Shown here: positions 1 through 6,684 of the stretch, piece after piece
How positions within the stretch are numbered: the first letter of the stretch is position 1
How the letters are laid out: each line of letters begins with the position of its first letter
The notes under the pieces: generated by a model
Told to the model about the DNA's origin: nothing
The model's input: only the letters and a program-made list of their open reading frames with translations
Database searches by the model: none
NCBI GenBank assembly: GCA_003561665.1
Contig: PWVY01000013.1
Span: 1-10,160 of the forward strand
Source: Thermoplasmata archaeon
GTDB taxonomy: Archaea > Thermoplasmatota > SW-10-69-26
Direction of reading: 5' to 3'
Length of the DNA stretch: 10,160 bases
Position numbers and translations under genes: made by a program

Positions 1-1016
1 AGGGCGGCGAGCGCGCTGGGGGTGGGTGTTTCTTGGGGTTCGGGGTCGATGTCGAGGGGGGCAAGCGTGGGGTCTTCGTGGAGCATGAGGGCGTCGTTTT
101 GGATGCCGAGGTAGAGGGTGCGGTCGGCTCCGATGTCGCTGGTCACGCGCAGGGGCAGTGGCTCGGTCGCGTTGGTGGCGGGTTCTGTTTCGAGGGTGAA
201 GTGAGCGGTCTCGTCGGCGTCGATGCTGGCCACGAGGGGGGTGTGGGCGTTGGTCGTCCATCCTTGCGTTGTTTGGGGTTCGATCGTGATGTGTTGCCCG
301 TTGGTGACGGAGCTTTGTACGTTGAGGGTGACGTGGGTTTGGTTCGTTTCCGTGTTGATGTCAAGGTATCCGGTCGGCCCTTTCAGGTGGAGGGTTTCGA
401 CGTGGCGGTGGCTTTCGATGGGGCCTTCCGCGGGGATTTCGCCTTGCCCGTTGGTGTGGGGGATGATGATGCCTCCGGGGGCGATGTCGCGTAGGTCGTC
501 GTCGGCCCAGGAGTACATGGTGATGGCTTCGAGTGCGTCCCCGGGTTGGGCGTCGAAGGCGTGGTAGGGGACGAACCATTGCATGCGGGCGGTGACGCCG
601 GTGTAGGGGAGGTCATCGGGGGTCACGTTGGCGTATACGAGGCGACCGTGCGTGGGGTGGTAGTCTTTGTCGTTGTTGGTGGTCAAAAGGACCGTGTTGG
701 TGCCTTCGGGGCCGGTGGCTTCGATGCCGATGCGCATCTCGTCGCTGGTGCTGGCGGGGGCGAAGCCTCCGTAAAGGATGAAGCGGAAGATGAGGCCGTG
801 ATCGTTTAGGTAGGCGTCGTAGGCTTCGCGGGCGTGCAAGTGGTGTAGGTCGTACCCGTCGTACCAGTAGTGCTCATCTTGGGGGTGGTCTTCGAGGATG
901 TGCACCTCGTTCTCGAGGGGGTCGGGGGCGAAGTGGGCCATGCTGAGGCCTGCGATCGTGACGAGCATGGCGAGAGCGGTCAGCATCGTACCGCTCCAGA
1001 CGTTCCCCGGGCGCAT
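1..1016 (-). CDS. Secreted or membrane-anchored protein of unknown family (partial, C-terminus beyond the left edge)
   Basis: Reading the minus strand from ATG at 1016 gives 338 codons without a stop to the window edge. Residues 1-5 include an Arg, and residues 8-29 are a hydrophobic helix (SGTMLTALAMLVTIAG at its core), which reads as a signal peptide or N-terminal anchor. The following ectodomain is acidic. Residues 44-61 are rich in His, Asp and Tyr (for example DLHHLH), and the rest looks like beta-rich extracellular sequence (RIGIEATGPEGTNTVLLTT, THVTLNVQSSVTNGQHITI). Residues 325-333 are a Pro/Thr/Glu linker (PEPQETPTP) leading into SALAAL, which may begin a C-terminal membrane anchor. 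I do not recognise the family. It lies 52 bases downstream of the DUF309 gene and probably shares the transcript that begins with the RND exporter, so a role with that transporter is possible but inferred. No Shine-Dalgarno site is visible before the chosen ATG. A nearby ATG at 1032 is in another frame and gives protein-unlike sequence. The reading frame is convincing; the function is unknown. Confidence 0.8.
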   Translation of the reverse strand, partial: MRPGNVWSGTMLTALAMLVTIAGLSMAHFAPDPLENEVHILEDHPQDEHYWYDGYDLHHLHAREAYDAYLNDHGLIFRFILYGGFAPASTSDEMRIGIEATGPEGTNTVLLTTNNDKDYHPTHGRLVYANVTPDDLPYTGVTARMQWFVPYHAFDAQPGDALEAITMYSWADDDLRDIAPGGIIIPHTNGQGEIPAEGPIESHRHVETLHLKGPTGYLDINTETNQTHVTLNVQSSVTNGQHITIEPQTTQGWTTNAHTPLVASIDADETAHFTLETEPATNATEPLPLRVTSDIGADRTLYLGIQNDALMLHEDPTLAPLDIDPEPQETPTPSALAA

Positions 1017-1068
1017 GCGATGGAGTGGCCATGGGGGGGTTTGGTTTTTTCCCTCGCACTGAGGGAAC

Positions 1069-1494
1069 TTAGGGTTCGATGGTGAGCTTGGGTGGTGGGA
1101 TGGGGAGATCGTTGAGTGTTTTCGCTCGTTGGGCTTGAGCGTCGAGGTAGAGGGTGAGGAGTGTTTCGGTGAAGGTGTCCTCGTTCGTGACGCCAAGGCG
1201 CGTTGCGGTTGTGGGGTGTTGGCGTAGTCGTTGGAGGGCTTTGGCGGCCTGCACGCGGAACCCGTTGGGTTTGCCGCGTTGGAGGTTCTCGAAGGCGGCG
1301 GTGGCGAGGATGAGGCCTTGCGTGACGTGGGCTTCCTTCTCGAGGCCGTCGTTTTGGAGGGCGTGCCAGGCGTCTTCCCAGGCTTCGTGAGCGTCCCAGT
1401 AGGCTCCATCGTTGTAGCGACGGGCTCCTTCGTGGATGGCGTCGAGCACCTCATCGGGCACGTTGTGCTTGGTGGGCATGGTCCCTTTGTTCAT
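1069..1494 (-). CDS. DUF309 family protein
   Basis: This 141-residue protein matches my memory of the DUF309 family (PF03745), small mostly helical proteins of unknown function in bacteria and archaea. Diagnostic stretches are YNDGAYWDAHEAWEDAWHAL (residues 27-46), carrying the family's G-x-Y/F-x-x-AHE-x-WE core, and the second helix pair around QGLILATAAFENLQRGKPNG. His and Glu of AHE and Trp/Glu of the first motif are the likely conserved polar core. The start ATG overlaps the stop of the upstream RND exporter as ATGA, so translation is probably coupled. A second in-frame ATG five codons downstream (1479) could also be used, as it follows AAAGGGACC. The family has no established biochemical role, so I assign none. 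Linkage with an RND exporter and a secreted protein is what the context shows. Confidence 0.88.
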   Translation of the reverse strand: MNKGTMPTKHNVPDEVLDAIHEGARRYNDGAYWDAHEAWEDAWHALQNDGLEKEAHVTQGLILATAAFENLQRGKPNGFRVQAAKALQRLRQHPTTATRLGVTNEDTFTETLLTLYLDAQAQRAKTLNDLPIPPPKLTIEP

Positions 1495-4400
1495 GCGCCG
1501 GTTTCGGGTTCGGCGCTGGTGATCATGTCACCGGCGTCGGTTGTTGATGGGTCTTCCTCTGCGTGGGGGACATCGTCGCGGACGTTGTAGAAGATGCTGG
1601 TGACGAGGACGGCCATGACGAAGAGGATCACGATGGCGACGATCGTCGCGACCATGGCTTTTTGCACCATCAGGTCTCGGATCCCGTGGAGGGGGGTGCC
1701 GGGGATGGGGGTGAAGAGGGCGAACGCGCCGAACGTGGTGATGGCGCTGAAGAGGACGGCTTTCCCGACGGTGGCCATGACGTGGGGCGGGTTCTTGACC
1801 TTCTTCATGTTCCACATCAGGTGCACGGCGAAGTCGCTCCCGATGCTGTAAACGAAGAGGAGGGGAAGCATCATGGTGATGGCGAGCCCGATGCCCAGGC
1901 GGGGCAAGAGGCCAAGAAGCAGCACGGTGCTGGCGCCGACGAGCAACCCCACGGCGACGGTCGCGCGCAGGTCCCGTGTGAACAAGGCCACGAGCGAGGT
2001 GACGATGAGGAAGCTTGCCAGGCTCATGTAGTCCAGCCAGGGGAGCTGTTCCTCCACGAAGAGGAAATTGGTGGGCGTGTTCCCGCCGAAGGCGACCTGA
2101 ACGTCCTCGGGCTGCATTTCCTCCACGTCGTCGATGGCTTCCCAGATGGCATGCCAGGCTTCATCGGCTTCCTGGAAGTCCGCGCTTTGCACCGCGATCG
2201 TGATGACGGTCATGTTCGTTCGCGGGTAGTCTAGGAACAGGCTCGCGAACGTGGCTAAGGGGGATCGGAAGATTTCATCGTACGTTTGCTCGATCTCTTC
2301 GCGGGAGTCAGGGTACTGGCTTGCCTCCTCGATTCCTTCCTCTTCCAGGAGCTCGCTCACGAGCGCCACGGGCACCTGTTCGGGCCCGCAGCACACCGTG
2401 TTCCAGGTGCGCATGAAGAAGGGGAGATCGCGGCTGGTGTCCATGTTGATGATGTCGGGATGCTCCTCGGCCTTCTCTGCGAGGCTTGCGGACAATGCGT
2501 CGATGTATCGGTGCGTTTGCGGGTTCAACAGGTCGCCTTCGATGATGATGACGTTCGTCTTCAGCGTGCCATCTTCTGGGTCCAGCTCGTAGAACCGGCC
2601 AAGGCCTTCCAGGTGCTCTTCACGGATGGGGTCCCCTTCGGGGTAGTTGAGGCCAGGTTCCCCGAACTCGTCCACGCCCAAGTCGTCCATCGCCAAGAAG
2701 CCGGCGACGGTGGCGACGATCAAGAGCGCTCCGAACACGTACCGGAACCGGTACACGAAGCCTCCGACGGTGGGGACCATGCGGCTGGGTTTGAACTTGG
2801 CGCCCATCCGCTCCGTGTCTGGAAGAAGCGAAAGCACGGCTGGGATGAACGCGATGGTCAAAAGGTAGATGCTCCCGATGGCGATCGCGCTTAGGAAGCC
2901 CAGTTGCGCCATCAGCAGGCTTGGGCTGATGACCATGACCGCTAACCCTCCGATCGTGGTCGCCGTGGCGATGGCCATGGCGAAGCCCGCGCGCTCCCCG
3001 GCCAAGCGGAAGGCTTCCTTGTCCGAGCGTCCCTCGTTCTTGTGTTCGAGGAACTCGTTGATCATGTGGATGCTGTAATCGATGCCCACGCCCATGATCA
3101 GGGGGACGACGGTGAGGTTCAGGGGGTTCATCGCGATGTCCGCGTACCCCATCATGCCGTACGTCCAAACGACGCCGATGCCCATCGCTCCGCCGGCCAA
3201 CAGCACGCTTTGCACGTTCCGGAAGGCCGCGAAAAGCGCGATGAAGATGAAGAAGATGATGAGCGGTAAAAGGAACATCAAGTCCTCTTCTGCCAGCGTG
3301 CTGCTGTGGCTGTTGGCGACGGGGAAATCCGCCGTGAACCGTGGGTAGTTCTCGTCAAGGAACACGGTCCATTCCGCGTTCTCGGGCCCCCATTCCTCCA
3401 AGTAGTGATCGCGCGCATCGAGCACGAAGTCCCCGATCTCGATGCTCTCGTGCTCCGTGTCCGCCGGGACGAGGAACAAGATCGCCGCGGTCGTGTGACT
3501 GGGCGACATCGTGGGCGTCATCGTATCATCGATGGCCGCCCACGTGGCCTCGTGCAACGTGGTCCACTGCGCCCGATCCTCCACCGGCGGCAACGCGAAG
3601 GCATCATCGGAACCGCGCTCTTGCCCCCCGTCAAGGGTCCAATTGATCAACTTGTAGAAGCTGGGAAGCCCGATCATGTACTCGAACGGGCTCTGATGGA
3701 TCCTAAGCTCCTCCTCCCGCTCCCACGGTTCCATATCGTCCAAATCATCCTCGTCGTACTCCATCTCGTACTCTTGCAGGAACTCGAAGAACTCGTCGAT
3801 CGCACGCACGTACACCTCGTCCGTGATGTTCCCACAGTTCACCTGGGACGAAGAGAGCGGGCCACCCGCATGCCGCTGTGGCAGATTCTCCTGGCTATCC
3901 TTCAAACATCGTTCCTCGTCCACCGTCCATTGGAGCGTGACCTGCTGCGTGAACGTGCTCGAGAAATGGTCCGAGACGTTGTGCATCGCTTCCGTGTTCG
4001 GGTTCTCCCTGGGAAGCACATCCGCAACGTCCACCTCGGTTTCGATGAGGGTTAACCCATACCCCGAGACGAGCGTGATCGCCAGGACCACGCCCACGAC
4101 CTTCTTGGGGTTCACGCTGCTCCACAGCGACAACCGCGCGATGAGGTTCCCCTGATCGCTCGTATCCTCGAGCATGCCATGGCTTAGGTTCACCGCCGCG
4201 CTCATCGTGGCCACGTGCCCAGCGATGTACCCCGCGACGAGGCCAGCGCCCACCTTCACCAGGATGAAGGCCTCGTGCGTCATCCACTCGTTGCCCGTGT
4301 TCCCGAAGTAAACGAGCATCGAAAGCAAGGCCGTGATCGCGAACACGATCCCAAGCATGACGCCCGTAACCAACGCATGCTGAACCCTCGAACGAGGCTG

Positions 4401-4697
4401 GGATAGCAGGAAGGTCTCCTTCTGCGTCGGCTTGATCCCGCCACGATCCCAATCCCAGTAAAAGATCGCCTTGACGATGAGCGTGACGATCACGCCCACC
4501 AGGAACGCGCCCAACAAGACGTCCCCAACGACGAAGGTATCCTCCAACACCGGATCCGGCACGTGCGTGTACCAGTCGAACGACCAGCGGTTCGTGTGAA
4601 GCCACGCGATACCATACCCTAGAGCACCGTTGATAACGGCGTTTATAACGCCGTTCACGACGGCCAAGATGCCCGGGCTATGGCCCTCACTGCCCAT
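1491..4697 (-). CDS. RND superfamily exporter, MMPL/HAE3-like, with an extra N-terminal four-helix region
   Basis: This 1068-residue membrane protein is a predicted RND-superfamily exporter of the archaeal HAE3/MMPL type, a proton-driven pump for hydrophobic or amphiphilic compounds or lipids; the substrate is unknown. The canonical part begins at about residue 199: TM1 (199-217), an extracytoplasmic domain (about 220-470), TM2-6 (471-625), TM7 (about 649-669), a second extracytoplasmic domain (about 670-885) and TM8-12 (888-1036). Both RND repeats carry the TM4/TM10 signature with its Asp: GVGIDYSIHMINEF (Asp540) and SIGSDFAVHLMWNM (Asp955), the usual proton-relay position. The ectodomains are very acidic (for example EYDEDDLDDMEPWE). 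Cys264, Cys289 and the adjacent Cys769-Cys770 could form disulfides. Residues 1-198 add about four more helices (near 9-33, 56-80, 107-131 and 143-169) before the normal TM1, which is unusual. The gene leads an operon with DUF309 (4-base overlap) and the secreted protein. Family assignment is firm; substrate is not predictable. Confidence 0.93.
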   Translation of the reverse strand: MGSEGHSPGILAVVNGVINAVINGALGYGIAWLHTNRWSFDWYTHVPDPVLEDTFVVGDVLLGAFLVGVIVTLIVKAIFYWDWDRGGIKPTQKETFLLSQPRSRVQHALVTGVMLGIVFAITALLSMLVYFGNTGNEWMTHEAFILVKVGAGLVAGYIAGHVATMSAAVNLSHGMLEDTSDQGNLIARLSLWSSVNPKKVVGVVLAITLVSGYGLTLIETEVDVADVLPRENPNTEAMHNVSDHFSSTFTQQVTLQWTVDEERCLKDSQENLPQRHAGGPLSSSQVNCGNITDEVYVRAIDEFFEFLQEYEMEYDEDDLDDMEPWEREEELRIHQSPFEYMIGLPSFYKLINWTLDGGQERGSDDAFALPPVEDRAQWTTLHEATWAAIDDTMTPTMSPSHTTAAILFLVPADTEHESIEIGDFVLDARDHYLEEWGPENAEWTVFLDENYPRFTADFPVANSHSSTLAEEDLMFLLPLIIFFIFIALFAAFRNVQSVLLAGGAMGIGVVWTYGMMGYADIAMNPLNLTVVPLIMGVGIDYSIHMINEFLEHKNEGRSDKEAFRLAGERAGFAMAIATATTIGGLAVMVISPSLLMAQLGFLSAIAIGSIYLLTIAFIPAVLSLLPDTERMGAKFKPSRMVPTVGGFVYRFRYVFGALLIVATVAGFLAMDDLGVDEFGEPGLNYPEGDPIREEHLEGLGRFYELDPEDGTLKTNVIIIEGDLLNPQTHRYIDALSASLAEKAEEHPDIINMDTSRDLPFFMRTWNTVCCGPEQVPVALVSELLEEEGIEEASQYPDSREEIEQTYDEIFRSPLATFASLFLDYPRTNMTVITIAVQSADFQEADEAWHAIWEAIDDVEEMQPEDVQVAFGGNTPTNFLFVEEQLPWLDYMSLASFLIVTSLVALFTRDLRATVAVGLLVGASTVLLLGLLPRLGIGLAITMMLPLLFVYSIGSDFAVHLMWNMKKVKNPPHVMATVGKAVLFSAITTFGAFALFTPIPGTPLHGIRDLMVQKAMVATIVAIVILFVMAVLVTSIFYNVRDDVPHAEEDPSTTDAGDMITSAEPETGA
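4635..4655. repeat. Perfect 9-base inverted repeat around a TATA-like core, inside the exporter start region
   Basis: AACGGCGTT, spacer TAT, AACGCCGTT: two perfect 9-base arms separated by three bases. It lies 42-62 bases inside the exporter reading frame. The repeat encodes part of a repetitive VNGVINAVING peptide, so codon repetition may explain it. The centre reads TTTATAAC on plus and GTTATAAA on minus, the most TATA-like sequence in the divergent region. Confidence 0.6.
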
Positions 4698-4722
4698 ACA
4701 CGCAAACCCCCGAAAACGTGCC

Positions 4723-4750
4723 AGGGGAAGAATGTTCTTGCTTCGCCCCT
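4723..4750. repeat. Interrupted inverted repeat in the divergent promoter spacer (operator candidate)
   Basis: The outer arms are AGGGGAAG and CTTCGCCCCT, complementary except for a two-base CG bulge. Nested inside is AAGAATGTTCTT, a 5+2+5 perfect palindrome. It lies 26-53 bases upstream of the exporter ATG, close to where transcription would start if the TATA-like element at 4759-4765 is used on the minus strand. That position suits a regulator-binding site. No repressor gene is visible nearby. Confidence 0.35.
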
Positions 4751-4758
4751 AGCCAACG

Positions 4759-4765
4759 CTTAAAC
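4759..4765. promoter_or_regulatory. Possible shared TATA element for the divergent exporter and DUF131 genes
   Basis: CTTAAAC on plus reads GTTTAAG on minus, so it is TATA-like in both directions. Predicted starts about 25 bases away would be near 4790 (plus, 36 bases before the DUF131 ATG) and near 4734 (minus, 37 bases before the exporter ATG). It is the best T/A-rich match in this GC-rich spacer, but the box is weak and neither gene shows a clear Shine-Dalgarno site. Confidence 0.35.
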
Positions 4766-4825
4766 CCGGAAAGCACACCCGCCCACCTCCACAACGACCA
4801 AGAACCCAACAATCCTGTCCAAACC

Positions 4826-5239
4826 ATGCGGATTGGACGCCTTGTTTCCCTGGCGATGATCGCCCTGGGAGCCGCGCTCCTCCTCTGGGCGGCCCTACAA
4901 GGCGACCTCAACGTGTACATTCTCTTGATCATCCCCATCCTCACCGGCACCGGTCCCGCCGCAGCACTGGGCACCCTTCTGCTCATCGCAGGCATCTTCA
5001 CATGGATTCTCACCCGCTTCACGGTAGGCTCTCACCCCCCATCTTCCCCAACGACAAGCACCCACGACGCACCCACTTCACCCCCTCCCCAAGAAAAAGA
5101 AAGCAAAAGCGCTGGCATCATCCTCATCGGCCCCATCCCCATCGCCTGGGGCAGCGACCGAAAAACGCTCCTCCTCGTTCTCATCGCCGCTATCGGTCTC
5201 ATCCTCACGGCAACGCTTGCCCTATGGCTTTTAGCATAA
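4826..5239 (+). CDS. DUF131 / TIGR00304 family archaeal membrane protein
   Basis: This 137-residue protein has a short basic start (MRIGRL), two N-terminal helices (about residues 7-24 and 30-63), a Pro/Ser/Thr-rich linker (69-92), the signature SAGIILIGPIPIAWGSDRK (95-113) and a C-terminal helix (114-136). The IGPIPIxxGSD motif near the last helix is what I remember as diagnostic for DUF131 (PF01998, TIGR00304), an archaea-restricted membrane family of unknown function. The Pro-rich linker makes it longer than the usual members of roughly 75-130 residues. I chose ATG at 4826. The frame is open back to a GTG at 4718, but the extra residues (such as CSCFAPSQRLNPES) are not family-like and run across the spacer inverted repeat and TATA-like element. 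It is transcribed divergently from the RND exporter. The family call is strong; the role is unknown. Confidence 0.87.
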   Translation: MRIGRLVSLAMIALGAALLLWAALQGDLNVYILLIIPILTGTGPAAALGTLLLIAGIFTWILTRFTVGSHPPSSPTTSTHDAPTSPPPQEKESKSAGIILIGPIPIAWGSDRKTLLLVLIAAIGLILTATLALWLLA

Positions 5240-5517
5240 CCCGATCCCCGAGACTCAACCGGCCTGGAACGAAAGTGTTTGATGCAAACTCCATCAACCG
5301 CAAGATGGGGTTGGCGGGTTCGCGTGGTGAAGGGAGAAGAGGGAGTGGGGTAGGCGGAGAGGGAGGCGAAGGAGGTTGGGGGAATAGTTGGCACGGGGGT
5401 CTCCGCCCACCCCGGGGGGTGCCCGCGCATCACGCGGGCAACCCATCGACCTCCAGGGCGTACTTAAGGTTACCCGATACGCTGTCGAACTGAGAGGAGC
5501 GGAGGCAAGTTGCAAGG
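5240..5517. other. Non-coding spacer with purine-rich tract and strong GC hairpin
   Basis: No convincing gene is visible in these 278 bases. Frames that stay open give Arg/Pro/Gly-rich protein-unlike sequence. From the left it holds a small inverted repeat, TTGATG and CATCAA around seven bases (5279-5297); a plus-strand purine-rich stretch (about 5329-5387) of G and A with only a few pyrimidines; the GC hairpin listed separately; and a weak TATA-like TACTTAAGG (5461-5469), followed by GGAGG (5501-5505) ahead of the split membrane gene. I see no T-run terminator after the DUF131 stop. Confidence 0.6.
5390..5444. other. Strong GC hairpin with an alternative pairing (RNA structure candidate)
   Basis: TGCCCGCG (5420-5427), loop CATCA and CGCGGGCA (5433-5440) form a perfect 8-base-pair stem. 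After one mismatch, three more G-C pairs extend it (5416-5418 with 5442-5444). Upstream, GGCAC (5390-5394) can pair with GTGCC (5419-5423), with GGGG (5395-5399) facing CCCC (5410-5413). That pairing excludes the first hairpin because they share 5420-5423. It may be a structured leader of the downstream small membrane gene or a small RNA. It does not fit a tRNA cloverleaf. Confidence 0.4.
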
Positions 5518-5774
5518 TTGTTTCCAGCGAACTCTCTCGTGGCAACGGTCAGCACGCTGAACGCGATCGTTGGCGTGGGTTTGCTCGTTCTTGATATCCT
5601 TCCAGTTGCTTGGCATGGTGGGTGGGGGATGGAACCGTTTTCGGAGGCGTCACCGGCGTGTTGGGAGGGTTGCTTAACGTTGGCCCGAGCAGGGTTCCTG
5701 GCATCGTAGAGCGTTCGATCAGCCTCATCGTGGGCGTCCTGCTTGTCATCATGGGCATCGCGATAGTCGCGTAA
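5518..5774 (+). pseudogene. Small hydrophobic membrane protein split by a frameshift
   Basis: Two adjacent frames together make one sensible small membrane protein of about 85 residues. The first frame (from TTG 5518, or GTG 5539) encodes a helix, TLNAIVGVGLLVLDILPVAW, then degenerates after about 5630 into unlikely sequence and stops at 5709. The frame one base earlier takes over near 5628 and encodes GTVFGGVTGVLGGLLNVGP, then ERSISLIVGVLLVIMGIAIV, and stops with TAA at 5772-5774. The switch lies at the run of five G at 5624-5628, so one missing G would restore a single frame; a -1 ribosomal slip is the alternative. The second frame has no ATG of its own, only GTG or TTG just before the hydrophobic part. 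GGAGG at 5501-5505 is 12 bases before TTG 5518. The stop lies six bases from the mptA stop, a tight convergent pair. The family is not recognised. Either a sequencing or assembly error or a true lesion fits. Confidence 0.55.
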
Positions 5775-5780
5775 GACCCG

Positions 5781-6659
5781 TCAAGCTCGCAGTTCTTCGA
5801 GCGTCGTTACCCGCTCGGCGAACGCATCATGCTTGTGGATGGATTCTTCAGCCTGGCTTTTCACGGTGACGATCGTATCGCCTGGCAAGTGCTCGTACCG
5901 TTTCAGCACGCGAGCCAGGATCTCCCGTGTGACATCCTCCACGAAGCGAGGCGACTGGTGAGCTTGAAGAACGAGGTCCGCTTCGTCCCCACGCTTTAAA
6001 AGCTCGTACGTGGGCGCGCTCATGGCATCCTCGATGATGGTCACCATGTCGCGCGCGTCCACGTCGTTCCCCTCCCGCACATCGAGCATGAGCATCGCTC
6101 GGTTCCGTTGGTTATGTGTGACGCTTGGGGCGTTCTCGATGGTTGCGCCTTGTTCTTCGAGGATGTGTTGAGTGGTTTCCATGGCGCAGGGGCATGCCGT
6201 CATACCGGTCACCGCCACCCCGATCGAGCGACGGATGCCTCCGTCACGGTGGGCCTTCGCTTTAGCGAGCAACTCGTACGGTTCCAGCGTTTTCGCTCCG
6301 CTGGGGGTTGTTTGTTCGACGAAGAAGGTGGACTCGGCTTCTACTTCCGCTACAGTCGCGTATTCGTGTCGTTCGAGGAGTTCGCGAGCGGCTCCTTCGA
6401 CGATCCATTCCAGGCCCTTTTTAGGTACTCGAACGGCATCTTCGAGGATCTCTCCGATGGCTTCCAGGTTTCGGGACATGTGTGAGCCGCGCTGCTCGGC
6501 AGGAAGGTCGACGAAGAGGTCGAACGTTGCATGCAGTGCGTTCGTCCGTTCTTCGCCCGGGCGCTCGATCATCACGGGCTTTTGGACGCCTGTGACGCCA
6601 ACGCGTGTCAGCTTGAAGTCGTGGTCGCTCCGGAGCGATTGGACATCCGGGAGGCTCAT
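5781..6659 (-). CDS. mptA: GTP cyclohydrolase MptA (FolE2-type, type IB)
   Basis: This 292-residue protein is a member of the FolE2/MptA family. In archaea this metal-dependent enzyme opens the GTP imidazole ring to give a cyclic 7,8-dihydroneopterin phosphate. That product feeds methanopterin or folate synthesis and, where present, the route to the archaeosine precursor. Visible family marks are HATFDLFVDLPAEQRGSHMS (residues 43-62), TGMTACPCAM (151-160) with Cys156 and Cys158 at the catalytic/metal site, NAPSVTHNQRNRA (176-188) with His182, and the C-terminal APTYELLKRGDEADLV and SPRFVEDVTREIL segments. Length agrees with full-size archaeal members. The start ATG 6659 is supported by a TTTAAA box ending 26 bases upstream. 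The gene follows a methyltransferase 26 bases upstream on the same strand but seems to have its own promoter. Methanopterin versus folate or archaeosine use cannot be decided from this window. Confidence 0.94.
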   Translation of the reverse strand: MSLPDVQSLRSDHDFKLTRVGVTGVQKPVMIERPGEERTNALHATFDLFVDLPAEQRGSHMSRNLEAIGEILEDAVRVPKKGLEWIVEGAARELLERHEYATVAEVEAESTFFVEQTTPSGAKTLEPYELLAKAKAHRDGGIRRSIGVAVTGMTACPCAMETTQHILEEQGATIENAPSVTHNQRNRAMLMLDVREGNDVDARDMVTIIEDAMSAPTYELLKRGDEADLVLQAHQSPRFVEDVTREILARVLKRYEHLPGDTIVTVKSQAEESIHKHDAFAERVTTLEELRA

Positions 6660-6684
6660 TGATTCAGGCGAGGGACCCCCGGTC

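Noticed and set aside
874..1059. Alternative minus-strand start at ATG 1032 (61-residue frame)
   Set aside because: It gives Arg/Pro/His-rich sequence, whereas the frame from ATG 1016 gives a signal peptide and a 338-residue open protein.
1563..4155. Several long open frames on the plus strand opposite the exporter (for example 1563-2234, 2286-2894, 3306-4055)
   Set aside because: They mirror a strongly supported 1068-residue RND protein. Their translations are rich in Arg, His, Gly and Asp without domain signals, as expected for antisense frames in GC-rich coding DNA.
4687..5022. Minus-strand 111-residue open frame crossing the divergent spacer and the start of DUF131
   Set aside because: It is Arg/Ser/Pro-rich, overlaps the well-supported DUF131 gene and the exporter start, and shows no recognisable motif.
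5032..5433. Minus-strand 133-residue open frame over the end of DUF131 and the spacer
   Set aside because: Low-complexity Pro/Ser/Arg composition, no start signal, and it is antisense to the DUF131 signature region.
5390..5460. tRNA or C/D box RNA in the GC hairpin region
   Set aside because: The stem has eight pairs with a five-base loop, unlike a tRNA anticodon or T arm, and no acceptor pairing closes it. GTGATGC on the minus strand resembles box C but has no matching D box nearby.
5388..5594. Plus-strand frame from TTG 5388 behind a GGAGG site
   Set aside because: The Shine-Dalgarno-like GGAGG is part of the purine-rich tract, the protein is not family-like, and it overlaps the clear hydrophobic helix coded in another frame.
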